Part shown: piece after piece, positions 8,440-17,406 of the stretch
How positions within the stretch are numbered: position 1 is the stretch's first letter
Layout of the letters: each line of letters opens with the position of its first letter
Assembly: GCA_002506275.1 (NCBI GenBank)
Contig: DAXG01000029.1
Span: 26,655 to 90,654 of the forward strand
Length of the DNA stretch: 64,000 bases
DNA from: Euryarchaeota archaeon UBA259
Lineage (GTDB): Archaea; Thermoplasmatota; Poseidoniia; Poseidoniales; Poseidoniaceae
Direction: 5' to 3'
Notes under the pieces: generated by a model
What the model saw: the letters and a program-made list of their open reading frames with translations, nothing else
Told to the model about the DNA's origin: nothing
The model's database searches: none
Translations under genes and position numbers: made by a program

Positions 8440-9789
8440 ATGGCCTTCTGTCCACTTGATTACCGATACGGCTGCCAAGATTTCAAACGCATTTGGTCCG
8501 AAGTAGGACGGCATGAACGACAACTCGAAGTTGAGCGTGCACTGATTTGGGCACACATGCAACTTGGCCGAGTTACTGAAGACGACTACAACGCAGTGGC
8601 AGCGATTGCGAACCCAGATTCGGTTACCAAAGAACGAGTGTCGGAAATTGAGGCTGAAACTCGTCACGATATCATGGCGTTAACAAAAGCAATGGCCGAG
8701 GCTGCCGGCGATGCCGGTTGGTGTATCCATCTTGGTGCAACTTCAAACGATATTGTCGACACGGCGGTGGCCTTGCAACTTCGTGACAGTATCGTTTTGC
8801 TGCGTGAACAACTTTGCCTCCTCATTGGTGTTTGTGCAGATGTTGCAGAACGGGAACGTGATACTGTTATGCTTGGACGGACACATGGGCAAGCAGCAGT
8901 ACCCATCACTTTTGGGTTGAAAGCAGCGGTATGGCTCGATGAACTGCGCCGCCACCTCATTCGTTTGGATGAAGCAGCGCCTCGCATTTCAGTTGGCAAA
9001 TTCCTCGGTGCGGTCGGAACCGGTGCTGCCCAAGGAGAACATGCTCGTGAACTCCAGCGTCTTATCCTTACACATCTTGGTCTTGGCGTACCGCTTGCTA
9101 CAACCCAAGTTGTCGGCCGTGACCGGTACATTGAGTACGTTTCTTGGTTGTCGACTGTGGCTGCTACATGTGAGAAAATCTTGCAAGAAGTTCGAAACCT
9201 ACAACGCTCTGAACTTCGAGAAGCCGGCGAAGGTTTTGATGTTGAAAAACAGGTCGGCTCATCGACCATGGCCCACAAGAAGAATCCGATTAAGTCTGAA
9301 AACGCATGTGGCCTTGCTCGCATCGTTCGTGCGATGATTATACCAACATACGAGAACGCTTTGTTGTGGCATGAGCGTGACTTGGCCAACTCCAGCAGTG
9401 AGCGGTTTACACTCTCACACGGCTCAGCTCTGTGTGAAGATGTTCTTGCGAAAACACGCGATGTTTTGAAGAACATGTGGGTTGATGCCGAGCGTTGCAT
9501 GGCGAATATCAAAGCCCAGAAAGGCCTTGTTATGGCTGAGAAGGTCATGATTGACTTGGTTGACCACGGCATCCCTCGTGACGAAGCGCATGAGATTCTT
9601 CGAGCCGCTTCCTTTGAAGCGGTGGACAAGAACATCGAACTGATTGATGTTTGCAGTCGAACTCCTGCTATTTCCGCTGCGTTTTCTGCCGAAGAATTGG
9701 AAGCCATGTTTGAACCATCGAACCACATCGGTGTATCGGGTGAAATTGTCGACGAATGTGTTGCACTCGCCCGTCAAGCTATTGCTTGA
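8440..9789 (+). CDS. purB: Adenylosuccinate lyase
   Basis: PurB removes fumarate at two steps of purine synthesis (SAICAR to AICAR, and adenylosuccinate to AMP). The protein starts with CPLDYRYG as archaeal and bacterial PurB proteins do, which fixes the start at ATG 8440 rather than 8407. It has TSNDIVDTA, RTHGQAAVPITFG with the catalytic-region histidine, and the fumarase-superfamily signature GSSTMAHKKNP on the mobile loop. About 450 residues is the usual size. The 3' end overlaps the convergent dph6 by 16 bases. Confidence 0.96.
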   Translation: MAFCPLDYRYGCQDFKRIWSEVGRHERQLEVERALIWAHMQLGRVTEDDYNAVAAIANPDSVTKERVSEIEAETRHDIMALTKAMAEAAGDAGWCIHLGATSNDIVDTAVALQLRDSIVLLREQLCLLIGVCADVAERERDTVMLGRTHGQAAVPITFGLKAAVWLDELRRHLIRLDEAAPRISVGKFLGAVGTGAAQGEHARELQRLILTHLGLGVPLATTQVVGRDRYIEYVSWLSTVAATCEKILQEVRNLQRSELREAGEGFDVEKQVGSSTMAHKKNPIKSENACGLARIVRAMIIPTYENALLWHERDLANSSSERFTLSHGSALCEDVLAKTRDVLKNMWVDAERCMANIKAQKGLVMAEKVMIDLVDHGIPRDEAHEILRAASFEAVDKNIELIDVCSRTPAISAAFSAEELEAMFEPSNHIGVSGEIVDECVALARQAIA

Positions 9790-10439
9790 ACTCCAGTGAT
9801 TTCGTACGTCCCACGGACGCCATCCCAATGGACATCGCCTGAAAGTTCCAATCGACCTTGAAGATGTGGCCCTCCGGTGACCAGAGTCTCGTACTCTCCG
9901 CCTTCACCGTCGACATTGAATCGGTAGCGTTTCGCAAGTTCTTCTAATTCTCGCAGAGATGAAGCGTCAAGCGTGCGCCCAATCCATTCTTTGCCCAAGC
10001 CTTCGCAACTCACACCGGTAATGAAGACCTGAAATTTGTTTTCAATGAGTCCACGCATGTGTGCTTCACTTTTCTGATGCCACAAGGGTGTCCAACTCTT
10101 GATCTCCAATCGCTGAGCCATCCGTTCAATTCTGCTTTTTTGATAGTCAGAGCGTAATGCCCCACTCACAATGCCATCAATACTCAAGGCAGCCAGTGCA
10201 TTTTCAAGGTCGTCAATTTCCTCTTCTTGAACGCCTTTGGTTTCGACTTCAATCCAAGGTATACCGGCAAGTCCAGCTTGATGCTTGACCAAATGCGTTC
10301 CTGGAACTTGAAACATCCAAGAATCTCCGCCCGTTATTCGAACGGTTACCAGGTGAGTTACTTCCCACCCACGACAGGTAGCCCACCACCAAGCAGCAGC
10401 GGAATCTTTCCCGCCGGATGAGAGGACAGCAACACGCAT
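9774..10439 (-). CDS. dph6: Diphthine--ammonia ligase (Dph6 / MJ0570 family)
   Basis: Dph6 carries out the last step of diphthamide synthesis, amidating diphthine on EF-2 with ATP. The N-terminal ATP-pyrophosphatase loop SSGGKDS at residues 7-13 is clear, followed by the family segments GIVSGALRSDYQKSRIE and TPLWHQ. The GEGGEYET motif near the C-terminus is the second hallmark. At 221 residues it is the usual archaeal single-domain form. Its target, EF-2 with its modifiable histidine, is encoded at 21565-23772. Confidence 0.93.
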   Translation of the reverse strand: MRVAVLSSGGKDSAAAWWWATCRGWEVTHLVTVRITGGDSWMFQVPGTHLVKHQAGLAGIPWIEVETKGVQEEEIDDLENALAALSIDGIVSGALRSDYQKSRIERMAQRLEIKSWTPLWHQKSEAHMRGLIENKFQVFITGVSCEGLGKEWIGRTLDASSLRELEELAKRYRFNVDGEGGEYETLVTGGPHLQGRLELSGDVHWDGVRGTYEITGVQAIA

Positions 10440-10611
10440 ATCGGTCCTACAGCGGTCTGTTTGATGAGGTTAGGGGTGAAACGATGATGTGTAAGGGTTC
10501 AAATGGGGTGGCGTGGAGTAGGATGTATCTCGGCCGATGAGTTCGTGTTCATGCGAGTGAACCCGCATCCTCATAAAGCGTCGATTTAAGGACACAGTGA
10601 GAGTGAACGAA

Positions 10612-11334
10612 ATGCAACCAAGCGGAAGAGGATATGACCACGGAATTACTACTTTTAGCCCAGACGGACGATTATTCCAAGTGGAATATGCTCGAGAATC
10701 TGTCAAGCGTGGAACCACAACTGCCGGACTCAAGTTCCGTGACGGTGTGGTTTTGGTTTGTGACAAGCGCATCGTCAGCAGGCTGATTATTCCAGAATCC
10801 ATCGAGAAGATGTTCAAGATTGACGATCACATCGGTATTGCCACCTCTGGTTTGGTTGCCGATGCACGTCAACTTGTCGCACGTGCTCGGGTCGATGCTC
10901 AAGTCAACCGAATCACATACGCTGCAAGCGTTCCTGTCGATGTTTTGGTCAAGAAACTCTGCGACTTTAAGCAATCTTTCACCCAATACGGGGGTTCTCG
11001 TCCGTTCGGAACTGCACTGTTGATTGGTGGAGTTGACCCCAACGGTATTCACCTCTACGAAACCGACCCAAGCGGTGCATACCAATCCTACCATGCTGGT
11101 GCAATAGGAAGCGGAAGAAACACCGTCATCGAATATTTTGAGTCCAACTGGAAAGAAGGTCTCACACTCAACGCAGCAATGAAACTCGGGCTTGAAGCTC
11201 TTCGCAGCGCCAACGATACGGAACTGAACAGAGAAGCCGTTGAAGTCACCGTCGTCGATGGTGATGGTTACCGTGTTCTTGACCGTTCAGAAGTGAACAA
11301 GCAAATTGACCGCTTGAAACCACTTGAAGACTGA
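10612..11334 (+). CDS. psmA: 20S proteasome alpha subunit
   Basis: The protein begins with an H0 helix region, then YDHGITTFSPDGRLFQVEYARE, the proteasome alpha signature, here split by family position: FSPDGRLFQVEYA is diagnostic. The core then follows the Ntn fold without the N-terminal catalytic threonine, as expected for the outer ring. I start at ATG 10612; an upstream in-frame GTG lies at 10597. The 172-base gap before it probably holds the promoter of the long operon that continues through SBDS and the exosome genes. The matching ATPase, PAN, is at 59135-60355. Confidence 0.96.
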   Translation: MQPSGRGYDHGITTFSPDGRLFQVEYARESVKRGTTTAGLKFRDGVVLVCDKRIVSRLIIPESIEKMFKIDDHIGIATSGLVADARQLVARARVDAQVNRITYAASVPVDVLVKKLCDFKQSFTQYGGSRPFGTALLIGGVDPNGIHLYETDPSGAYQSYHAGAIGSGRNTVIEYFESNWKEGLTLNAAMKLGLEALRSANDTELNREAVEVTVVDGDGYRVLDRSEVNKQIDRLKPLED

Positions 11335-11389
11335 GTTTAGATAACCACGTTCAAATGCTGCCCCTCAACTCAACAGATGAGGGAACATT

Positions 11390-12076
11390 ATGGTAAGTCT
11401 TGATGATGCCGTGCTCGCACGCATGGAAAAAGGTGGAAAGCGATACGAATTACTGGTCGATCCGAACTTGGTTGATGAGTTCAAGTCTGAACCTGCTTCA
11501 GTTGACCTCAATTCTTTTTTGGCCATGGACGAAGTCTTTCATGACATCCGTGGTGGTGAGCGACCGACAGAGGATGCCATTGCGAAGACCTTTGGGACGC
11601 AGGATATTTTCGAAATCACCAAAACGATTCTTGCTAAAGGAAGTATCCAACTCACGACTGCTCAACGTAAGGCTCGTGTAGAGCAAATGCGCCAGCAGAT
11701 TGTTCATGAAATACATACGCAAGCCGTCGATCCAAAGACCAAAAGCCCTCATCCCAAAACTCGTATCGAATTGGCACTGACAGAGTCGCGTTACTCGGTT
11801 GACCCATTCAAGCGACTGGACGACCAAGTCAAAGATGCTCTTGAATTGCTTAAGCCCATGATTCCCTTGTCTTTTGAATCAATACGCCTTGCTGTACGAG
11901 TCCCTGGCTCAGCCTATGGTGGCTCATCTCGGATTCTACGCCCGTTCCTTGAGAAGGAACAATGGCTCGAAAACGGTTCTTGGGCCGGAATTATTGAGAT
12001 TCCAGCCGGTATGAAAGATACCATTTATGGCAAATTGATGAGGGTCTCTTCCGATACCGAAATGAAAGAACTCTGA
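11390..12076 (+). CDS. Ribosome maturation protein SBDS / Sdo1
   Basis: SBDS helps release the anti-association factor from the large subunit. The N-terminal FYSH domain (EKGGKRYELLVDP, then DVFHDI-like and ILAKGSIQLTTAQR), a central three-helix region, and a C-terminal ferredoxin-like domain (IRLAVRVPGSAYG) appear in the family order over 228 residues. In archaea the gene typically sits between the proteasome alpha gene and rrp4, exactly as here. Confidence 0.95.
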   Translation: MVSLDDAVLARMEKGGKRYELLVDPNLVDEFKSEPASVDLNSFLAMDEVFHDIRGGERPTEDAIAKTFGTQDIFEITKTILAKGSIQLTTAQRKARVEQMRQQIVHEIHTQAVDPKTKSPHPKTRIELALTESRYSVDPFKRLDDQVKDALELLKPMIPLSFESIRLAVRVPGSAYGGSSRILRPFLEKEQWLENGSWAGIIEIPAGMKDTIYGKLMRVSSDTEMKEL

Positions 12077-12077
12077 A

Positions 12078-12089
12078 GCTTTTTTATTG
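12078..12089 (+). promoter_or_regulatory. T-run / AT-rich element between SBDS and rrp4
   Basis: A run of six T followed by ATTG lies immediately after the SBDS stop. It could act as a weak archaeal U-tract terminator or as a box A element for rrp4, whose start is about 80 bases further on. The sequence alone cannot decide. Confidence 0.25.
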
Positions 12090-12159
12090 AGGTTCGAAAG
12101 AATCTCTATGGGTCGGTTTTATCATGGGATGGCGATTCGCCACGAATGGAGAGAAAGAA

Positions 12160-12855
12160 ATGTCCAACGGTCAAAACGGCGCCGAGCTGCGCCTCGTGAC
12201 CCCGGGTATGGCTATTGGGCCATCTGCCGGGATTCGCGTAGGAAGTGGTGCAATCGCACACAACGAAACAATCATTGCTACCCGTCTCGGGTGGGTCAAA
12301 CAACTCAACAATACGGTGTCTGTTGACCCGATTAACAGCGCATACATGCCTCGCTCAGGCGACCTCATCGTTGCCACAGTAGCAGAAGTTCGAAACAACC
12401 TTTGGTTCATGAACATCAACGGTCCATTCCAAGGTCTGTTGCCAATGTCTCTGGCACCATGGAAAGTAGAATTTGGTGCAGCACGTCAACATATGGGGAT
12501 CGGCGATGTCGTTCTCGCTCGTGTTCAAGAAGTTGATGAGTGTCACAATGTTGTCCTCACAATGAAGGGCGTCGGCCTTCGACGACTCACGCAAGGTTCT
12601 CTACACTCGGTGCCTATCAACCACCTTGACCGCCTACGCGGTGAAGGTAACGCAACTCTACAGCGTCTTCGAGACGCTTGCGATTGCCGAATCATTGTCG
12701 GAGAAAACGGCAAGGTTTGGGTTGATGGCAACTCAGAAGGAACGGCTTGGGCTCGCCAAGCGTTTGACTTGATTGTTAAATCAGGACACAAAAACACATT
12801 CGAAGCAGATTTAACTGCTCTTGAAAAAAATGCTCCAAAAAATGGTGATGCTTAA
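12160..12855 (+). CDS. rrp4: Exosome RNA-binding subunit Rrp4
   Basis: Rrp4 forms part of the cap on the archaeal exosome and brings RNA to the phosphorolytic ring. The protein shows an N-terminal domain (VTPGMAI), an S1 domain at about 55-125 (GDLIVATVAEV, GDVVLARVQEV) and a C-terminal KH domain with an IVGENGKVWVDG loop in place of GxxG. I chose ATG 12160, which has a GGAGAGAAAG ribosome-binding region just upstream; ATG 12124 in the same frame is possible. The stop overlaps the rrp41 start (TAATG). Confidence 0.93.
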   Translation: MSNGQNGAELRLVTPGMAIGPSAGIRVGSGAIAHNETIIATRLGWVKQLNNTVSVDPINSAYMPRSGDLIVATVAEVRNNLWFMNINGPFQGLLPMSLAPWKVEFGAARQHMGIGDVVLARVQEVDECHNVVLTMKGVGLRRLTQGSLHSVPINHLDRLRGEGNATLQRLRDACDCRIIVGENGKVWVDGNSEGTAWARQAFDLIVKSGHKNTFEADLTALEKNAPKNGDA

Positions 12856-13583
12856 TGGGCGGATACGGTGATGTACAATTATTACGCGACGACGGTCTAC
12901 GACTGGACGGACGCAAGCTTGACGAAATGCGACCAGTTTCTATCGAGGCAGGAATTCTTCCTGCTGCAGATGGTTCAGCAATGGTGACGCATGGATTGAA
13001 CGTGGCAGTTGCTGCTGTATACGGGCCTATGGAAGCGCACCCTCGAAAGATTCAGCGCCAAGACCGTGCAGTCATTGACGTGCGATACAACATGGCTCCT
13101 TTCTCAACCGGTGACCGAATTCGTCCCGGCTACAATCGACGCTCACGGGAAATCTCCAAAGTGACCGCTGAAGCACTTGAGTCCGTCGTTCTTGTTGAAC
13201 GATATCCACGCTCAAAAATCCGTGTAGAAATCGAGATTTTGGCTGCTGAAGCTGGAACTCGCTGTGCTGGCCTTACCGCTGCAGCAGTTGCACTTGCTGA
13301 CGCTGGAATCCCAATGCGCGACCTCATTGTCGGTGTCGCTTCAGGAAAAGTCGAAGGCATCGTTGTTCTCGACCTTGACAAGGCAGAAGACAACTACGGC
13401 CAAGCAGATTTGCCAGTTGGTATTCTTCCAAACACCGGTGAAATTGCTTTCCTCCAAATGGATGGCGACCTTTCACCAGATGAATACAACCTTGCAATGG
13501 AATACAACTTCAAAGCAGCTGCTGAGATTCATGAAATCATGGTCGATGCGCTCAAGCGCCGATACGAAGGAGGGGAAAACTGA
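12855..13583 (+). CDS. rrp41: Exosome catalytic subunit Rrp41 (RNase PH family)
   Basis: Rrp41 is the active RNase PH-like subunit of the exosome hexamer and degrades RNA 3' to 5' with phosphate. The protein has DGLRLDGRK at the N-terminus, an RNA-contact segment rich in arginine (HPRKIQRQDRA, then RPGYNRRSRE), and the second-half signature DLDKAEDNYGQADLPV, which includes catalytic acidic residues. Length 242 is standard. It overlaps rrp4 and rrp42 by one base at each end. Confidence 0.95.
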   Translation: MGGYGDVQLLRDDGLRLDGRKLDEMRPVSIEAGILPAADGSAMVTHGLNVAVAAVYGPMEAHPRKIQRQDRAVIDVRYNMAPFSTGDRIRPGYNRRSREISKVTAEALESVVLVERYPRSKIRVEIEILAAEAGTRCAGLTAAAVALADAGIPMRDLIVGVASGKVEGIVVLDLDKAEDNYGQADLPVGILPNTGEIAFLQMDGDLSPDEYNLAMEYNFKAAAEIHEIMVDALKRRYEGGEN

Positions 13584-14368
13584 TGGTCGAACTCGTGCCA
13601 ACATTGCTTCGCCAAGAACTCGCTCGCCTCGCTGAAGACGATCAAAGACTCGATGGCCGTTCTCAATGGGAAGGTCGTGAAGTTAGTCTTGAAGTCGATT
13701 GCCTTTACAATGCTGAAGGTTCCGCAAAAGTCGTTATGGGCAAAACCATTGTCTATGCCGGTGTCAAGTTCGAACTCCGAACACCTTGGCCAGACCGCCC
13801 AACTCAGGGTTCGCTCATGTGCGGTGCCGAACTACGACCTGTCGCTCACCGAAAGTATGAGCCAGGACCACCTTCACCTCAATCCATTGAACTGGGCCGA
13901 GTTGTTGACCGTGGAATCCGTGAATCCGGATGCATTGACATGGAAAGTCTCTGCATTGTTCCTGGTGAGAAAGTCTGGGGTGTCATGATTGACATCCACG
14001 TTCTTTCCGACGGCGGAAATATTTTCGATGCGTGCGGACTTGCGGCAATCGCTGCTTTGCGAACTGCAATTGTTCCTGCTGAACGATTTGATGTTGGTGA
14101 AGATTACAAACTGAAAGTCAATGGAACACCTATCATGTCATCGTTTACTCGTGTCGGAGGGCGTTACATTTACGACCCATCTGAAGAGGAAGAACTTGGT
14201 GGCGATGAGCGAATTCACATTACGCTCGGAGACGAGGGTCACCTCCACTCCCTACAAAAGGGGTTAAGAGGGGTGTTCACGCCGGCCGAATTTGCAGAGA
14301 TATTCGATGTGGCGCATCAGCGATGTACCGATCTTCGAACACTCGTAGCAAACCAGGAGGGGAACTGA
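13583..14368 (+). CDS. rrp42: Exosome subunit Rrp42 (RNase PH family)
   Basis: Rrp42 pairs with Rrp41 in the exosome ring and shapes the RNA path but lacks its own phosphorolytic site. The RNase PH fold is visible from DQRLDGRSQW through GSAKVVMGKTIVYAGVK and the second half (GGNIFDACGLAAIAAL). It is 261 residues, typical for archaeal Rrp42. Its 3' end contains GGAGGGG, which also serves as the ribosome-binding site for the next gene. Confidence 0.94.
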   Translation: MVELVPTLLRQELARLAEDDQRLDGRSQWEGREVSLEVDCLYNAEGSAKVVMGKTIVYAGVKFELRTPWPDRPTQGSLMCGAELRPVAHRKYEPGPPSPQSIELGRVVDRGIRESGCIDMESLCIVPGEKVWGVMIDIHVLSDGGNIFDACGLAAIAALRTAIVPAERFDVGEDYKLKVNGTPIMSSFTRVGGRYIYDPSEEEELGGDERIHITLGDEGHLHSLQKGLRGVFTPAEFAEIFDVAHQRCTDLRTLVANQEGN

Positions 14369-14728
14369 TTGGCAAAGCGAACACAAAAAGCAGGCGCAAC
14401 AGCACGATTTGGAGCTCGATACGGTGTATCCGTTCGACGTAATGCAGGGTCGGCTTTGGCTAAGAAATCCGCCAAGTACACCTGTCCTGTTTGTCAATAC
14501 CGCAAGGTCACCCGTCAATCCGTCGGAATCTGGTCCTGTGGAAAGTGTGGACACACCTTTGCAGGTGGCGCATGGGAACCATTCACACGTGCCTCGGATA
14601 CCAACAGTCGAATTCTACGCCGTTCAGTCGAAGGTGCAACCACCGCCGACATGGCATTCATCGCTCAACAAGCAGCAATGGATTACGAACGTGCTCTCGC
14701 TGCAGGCGAAATCACTGAAGAAGAGTGA
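14369..14728 (+). CDS. rpl37ae: Large-subunit ribosomal protein L37Ae (eL43)
   Basis: The zinc ribbon CPVC...CGKC (about residues 35-57) followed by HTFAGGAW is the L37Ae signature. The start is a TTG at 14369 directly after the Rrp42 stop; a strong GGAGGGG site 5-10 bases upstream supports it. A C-terminal helical extension of about 40 residues makes it longer than typical archaeal L37Ae (roughly 70-95). In many archaea rpoP follows here; it is absent, and a Pcc1-like gene comes next. Confidence 0.92.
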   Translation: MAKRTQKAGATARFGARYGVSVRRNAGSALAKKSAKYTCPVCQYRKVTRQSVGIWSCGKCGHTFAGGAWEPFTRASDTNSRILRRSVEGATTADMAFIAQQAAMDYERALAAGEITEEE

Positions 14729-14751
14729 ACACCCTCTGTGGAGTGTTGACA

Positions 14752-15006
14752 ATGCCGTGGTCACTGACCCTTTCTGTTCAATCCAGTTCTCGTGAGGACA
14801 CTCAGGCTTTGGCCGATGCACTCACCACCGACGAAGATATAATTTGGGCTGGTTCAAAGGAACACTTTTCGTTTCAATTGAATGAAGAAAAAGCAAAAGA
14901 TTTGCGTGCGATGCTCAACACTCGGATGCGTGGACTCATCGCCGTCGATTCCCTCCTCTCATCGCTCGTGGACCAGTCCGAGGGTTCATCAACCAAAAGC
15001 GACTGA
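14752..15006 (+). CDS. Pcc1-like KEOPS subunit
   Basis: KEOPS installs threonylcarbamoyl on A37 of tRNA; Pcc1 is its small dimerising subunit. This 84-residue protein has the alpha-beta pattern of Pcc1 and the DLRAMLNTRMRGLIAV helix that matches the conserved R-x-x-L-N-S/T helix of the family. Position supports it: in archaea pcc1 often sits between L37Ae/rpoP and prefoldin beta. The start is ATG 14752 (GTG 14725 also open). Similarity is modest. Confidence 0.7.
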   Translation: MPWSLTLSVQSSSREDTQALADALTTDEDIIWAGSKEHFSFQLNEEKAKDLRAMLNTRMRGLIAVDSLLSSLVDQSEGSSTKSD

Positions 15007-15023
15007 GAACAACAGGTGAGCGT

Positions 15024-15344
15024 ATGGATAACATGGAACAACTGCAAGTCGTCGTTAACGAAGTTCAATCAGCACGTCAACAACTGGCAAATCTACGTGC
15101 TCAAGTTCTAGAACTTGAAACAACGCTTGAATCGGTTAAATCTCAACCAAACGACCTAGCACTGCACCAGCAAATGGGCGGGGTCATGGTTGAAGTATTC
15201 GACCGTGAAGCACTTGTTAAGGAACTTGAAGAAACGCTTACTGCCCTCAAAGAACATCTTGAAAGGTTCGCTGGACGCGAAGCTGAACTCCTTGCAACCT
15301 ACGACCAGCTCAAACAAATGCTTGCGGGGTCGGAGAGCGCATGA
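15024..15344 (+). CDS. pfdB: Prefoldin beta subunit
   Basis: Prefoldin is a jellyfish-shaped holdase that passes unfolded proteins to the thermosome. The 106 residues form two long coiled-coil helices with heptads (about 1-45 and 60-102) around a short beta hairpin at about 50-58 (QMGGVMVEVF), the beta-subunit layout. Its location after L37Ae and Pcc1 agrees with the usual archaeal order. It overlaps the DHH gene by 4 bases (ATGA). Confidence 0.87.
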   Translation: MDNMEQLQVVVNEVQSARQQLANLRAQVLELETTLESVKSQPNDLALHQQMGGVMVEVFDREALVKELEETLTALKEHLERFAGREAELLATYDQLKQMLAGSESA

Positions 15345-16342
15345 ACGCCGATGAGCAGCATGCAGACCTTGAATCGTTTCACGATTGGCTCATGGATGCT
15401 TGCTCAATTGGTGCTGTTCCAATTGTTACTGGAAAAAACGGTGATATGGACACCATTGGTTCTGCAGTCGCCCTCTCGGCTGCACATCCGAACCTCATGG
15501 CCTGCGGGCTGCATTTGGGAAGAACGGCAAAACGCATGGTTGAATCCTTGCAAGCACCTTTCCGCAAATTATCTGAACATCAAACCGTCTGGCCACAGAA
15601 CATTGGTGGAATAATCGTCGTCGATGCAGCAGCAGCTGGCCAAGTTGGTGTGTCGCTCCCAGAAGGAATTCCAATTTGCGTTTTAGATCACCATGCGACT
15701 TGCGACTGGGAATTGGACAAAGGTGACTTATTGTTGCAATGGGATGTACGTGCTACGACTCAAATTGTGGACGCCTATCTTCGACTTCATGCACCTCAAA
15801 CTCGTTCTGTAGTGGTTCGTAAGATGCTCTTAGCAGGTTTGCTTACCGACACTGCCCGTTTCCGACATGCCGATAAGGGTGCCTTTCAAACAGCCGTCGA
15901 TTTACTCGCAGGTGATGATATTGATTATGCATCCTTTGTCGAATCTGTAGAATCAGAGTCGACTTCACCCAGTGAGCGTGGAAGTCTCTTGCGTGGTCTA
16001 GAAAGAGCAACTTCGATTGACTCTGGTGCATGGAACATTGTTCACACCTATTCGGGAACACTTGAAGGTCGATTAGCAAGCCTTCTGATTGGGACCGGTG
16101 CGGAGATTGCCTTGGTGAGCAGGTTTCGTGATGGAGTGACTCGATTGACTGCCCGTGCCTCACGCCATACCACGCAACGTGGTATTCATCTTGGAAACCT
16201 CATGTCCAAAGTTGCTGAACAGATTGGCGGCGAAGGTGGAGGTCACGCTGGTGCTGCAGGTTGGAGTGGAAAAACCGACCGTATTGCTGCAGAATCTTCT
16301 TTCATAACGCAAGTAGCGCTGATTACAAGGAGTGAAGAATAA
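15341..16342 (+). CDS. DHH-family phosphoesterase (RecJ/NrnA-like)
   Basis: The protein has the metal-binding motifs of DHH phosphoesterases: GDMDTIGSA near 31, IIVVDAAAAGQV (motif II region), VLDHHAT near 110 and a C-terminal DHHA1 domain with GGEGGGHAGAAG. Family members cleave single-stranded DNA, nanoRNA or cyclic dinucleotides. The first motif reads DMDTIGS rather than DHDaDA-type, so a small rearrangement of the metal site is possible. It sits in the prefoldin/exosome operon, where many archaea carry such a gene. Confidence 0.85.
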   Translation: MNADEQHADLESFHDWLMDACSIGAVPIVTGKNGDMDTIGSAVALSAAHPNLMACGLHLGRTAKRMVESLQAPFRKLSEHQTVWPQNIGGIIVVDAAAAGQVGVSLPEGIPICVLDHHATCDWELDKGDLLLQWDVRATTQIVDAYLRLHAPQTRSVVVRKMLLAGLLTDTARFRHADKGAFQTAVDLLAGDDIDYASFVESVESESTSPSERGSLLRGLERATSIDSGAWNIVHTYSGTLEGRLASLLIGTGAEIALVSRFRDGVTRLTARASRHTTQRGIHLGNLMSKVAEQIGGEGGGHAGAAGWSGKTDRIAAESSFITQVALITRSEE

Positions 16343-17406
16343 TGTCAGATATAGAGTTCCCACAAGCTCCAGGTTATTTTATTTCCAAATGGAGAGAACA
16401 CGGCCCAGTCGATATTGAAACCCTTACCTTGTGGCGTGAAGAAATGAATTGGAACACTTGGTTGCCTCTTGCTGAAGCGGCAATGTTCTTGGATGCTGCT
16501 GAACTTTTGGCGCTTATCGAAACCGTCCTCAGTCCTGCTGAAACCGCCACGCTCTCACTTGTTCGACGCAGAATGCTCGGGGATAATCGCTTGATGCCAA
16601 GCATCGAGGCTGCTTTGGAGATTGCTCGCAGTCCAAAGACTCGGGACCTCGCTCTTGAAGGAAGACTTCGAATGGAACTGGGTTTAGCAAAGTATGAGGC
16701 AGGAGATGCGGATGGGGCAAAAGAAGATTTGACTTGGGCAGAAACTCGTCTAAAATCTGTAGCGCTTGCCAGTCGCGACCATGATCTCTCGTTGATCAAC
16801 AAGGCCGCTCTTCACACCGCATGTGGCGAACCAGTCATGGCTTTGACAGTGTATTCAGAGATTCCAAGAAACGGCAAGCATGCCGATGAGACAATTGCCC
16901 TTTCCAGACTTGGTGCAAGCAGAATCTGTGCCGCGCTGGGTCACGAGTTTAACGCTGCCCGCCATGCTTGGAATGCGCATGCACATGCGATTAAGGCCAA
17001 TCAAATTGGCATGGCTATTGAAGGAGGTGCATTGTTTTTGGACTTTGCAAGTTCTTCGATTGTTCCGTCTGCTGAAAAAATGCATGTCCAGATTGAGAAC
17101 TCTCGACCCCGAGAGGCTGGAGAAGATGCGCACGAACTCAATGTACATCCCGATGATATTGACAATGTATTCAACTGGTGTTGTTCGAACATGCCTGAAG
17201 AATCATCTGGAAGTGACCGGCCTGATCTTCGTGCAATGGTGAGCCTTGCCCATCGTTTTGACAAATTGGAATCGTTTAGCGAAATAATCAGTAATCCTGA
17301 TTCGGTAGAGGACCCCATGCTGGCTGCAATTGTACAGAGTTTTGTCGAGGACCAACATCTCAAGGGACTTTGGGATATTCGATTAGCGACGCTGACAATG
17401 CTTTAA
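16342..17406 (+). CDS. Helical repeat protein, hypothetical
   Basis: This is a 354-residue, almost wholly alpha-helical protein with repeated pairs of amphipathic helices (for example AAMFLDAAELLALIETVL, LRMELGLAKYEAGDADGAKEDL), which suggests TPR-like or HEAT-like repeats. No catalytic motif is seen. It starts on the last base of the DHH stop (TAATG), so it belongs to the same operon, and overlaps the convergent Nudix gene by 4 bases. It may be a scaffold protein; the function is unknown. Confidence 0.7.
   Translation: MSDIEFPQAPGYFISKWREHGPVDIETLTLWREEMNWNTWLPLAEAAMFLDAAELLALIETVLSPAETATLSLVRRRMLGDNRLMPSIEAALEIARSPKTRDLALEGRLRMELGLAKYEAGDADGAKEDLTWAETRLKSVALASRDHDLSLINKAALHTACGEPVMALTVYSEIPRNGKHADETIALSRLGASRICAALGHEFNAARHAWNAHAHAIKANQIGMAIEGGALFLDFASSSIVPSAEKMHVQIENSRPREAGEDAHELNVHPDDIDNVFNWCCSNMPEESSGSDRPDLRAMVSLAHRFDKLESFSEIISNPDSVEDPMLAAIVQSFVEDQHLKGLWDIRLATLTML

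Noticed and set aside
8664-9728. Long open frame of 354 codons on the minus strand inside purB
   Set aside because: It is a shadow of the purB codons; its serine- and arginine-rich product has no family features and purB is unambiguous on the other strand.
10440-10611. GGGTTCAAAT near 10494 looked like a tRNA T-loop
   Set aside because: No acceptor stem, D-arm or anticodon arm can be built around it within 90 bases on either side.
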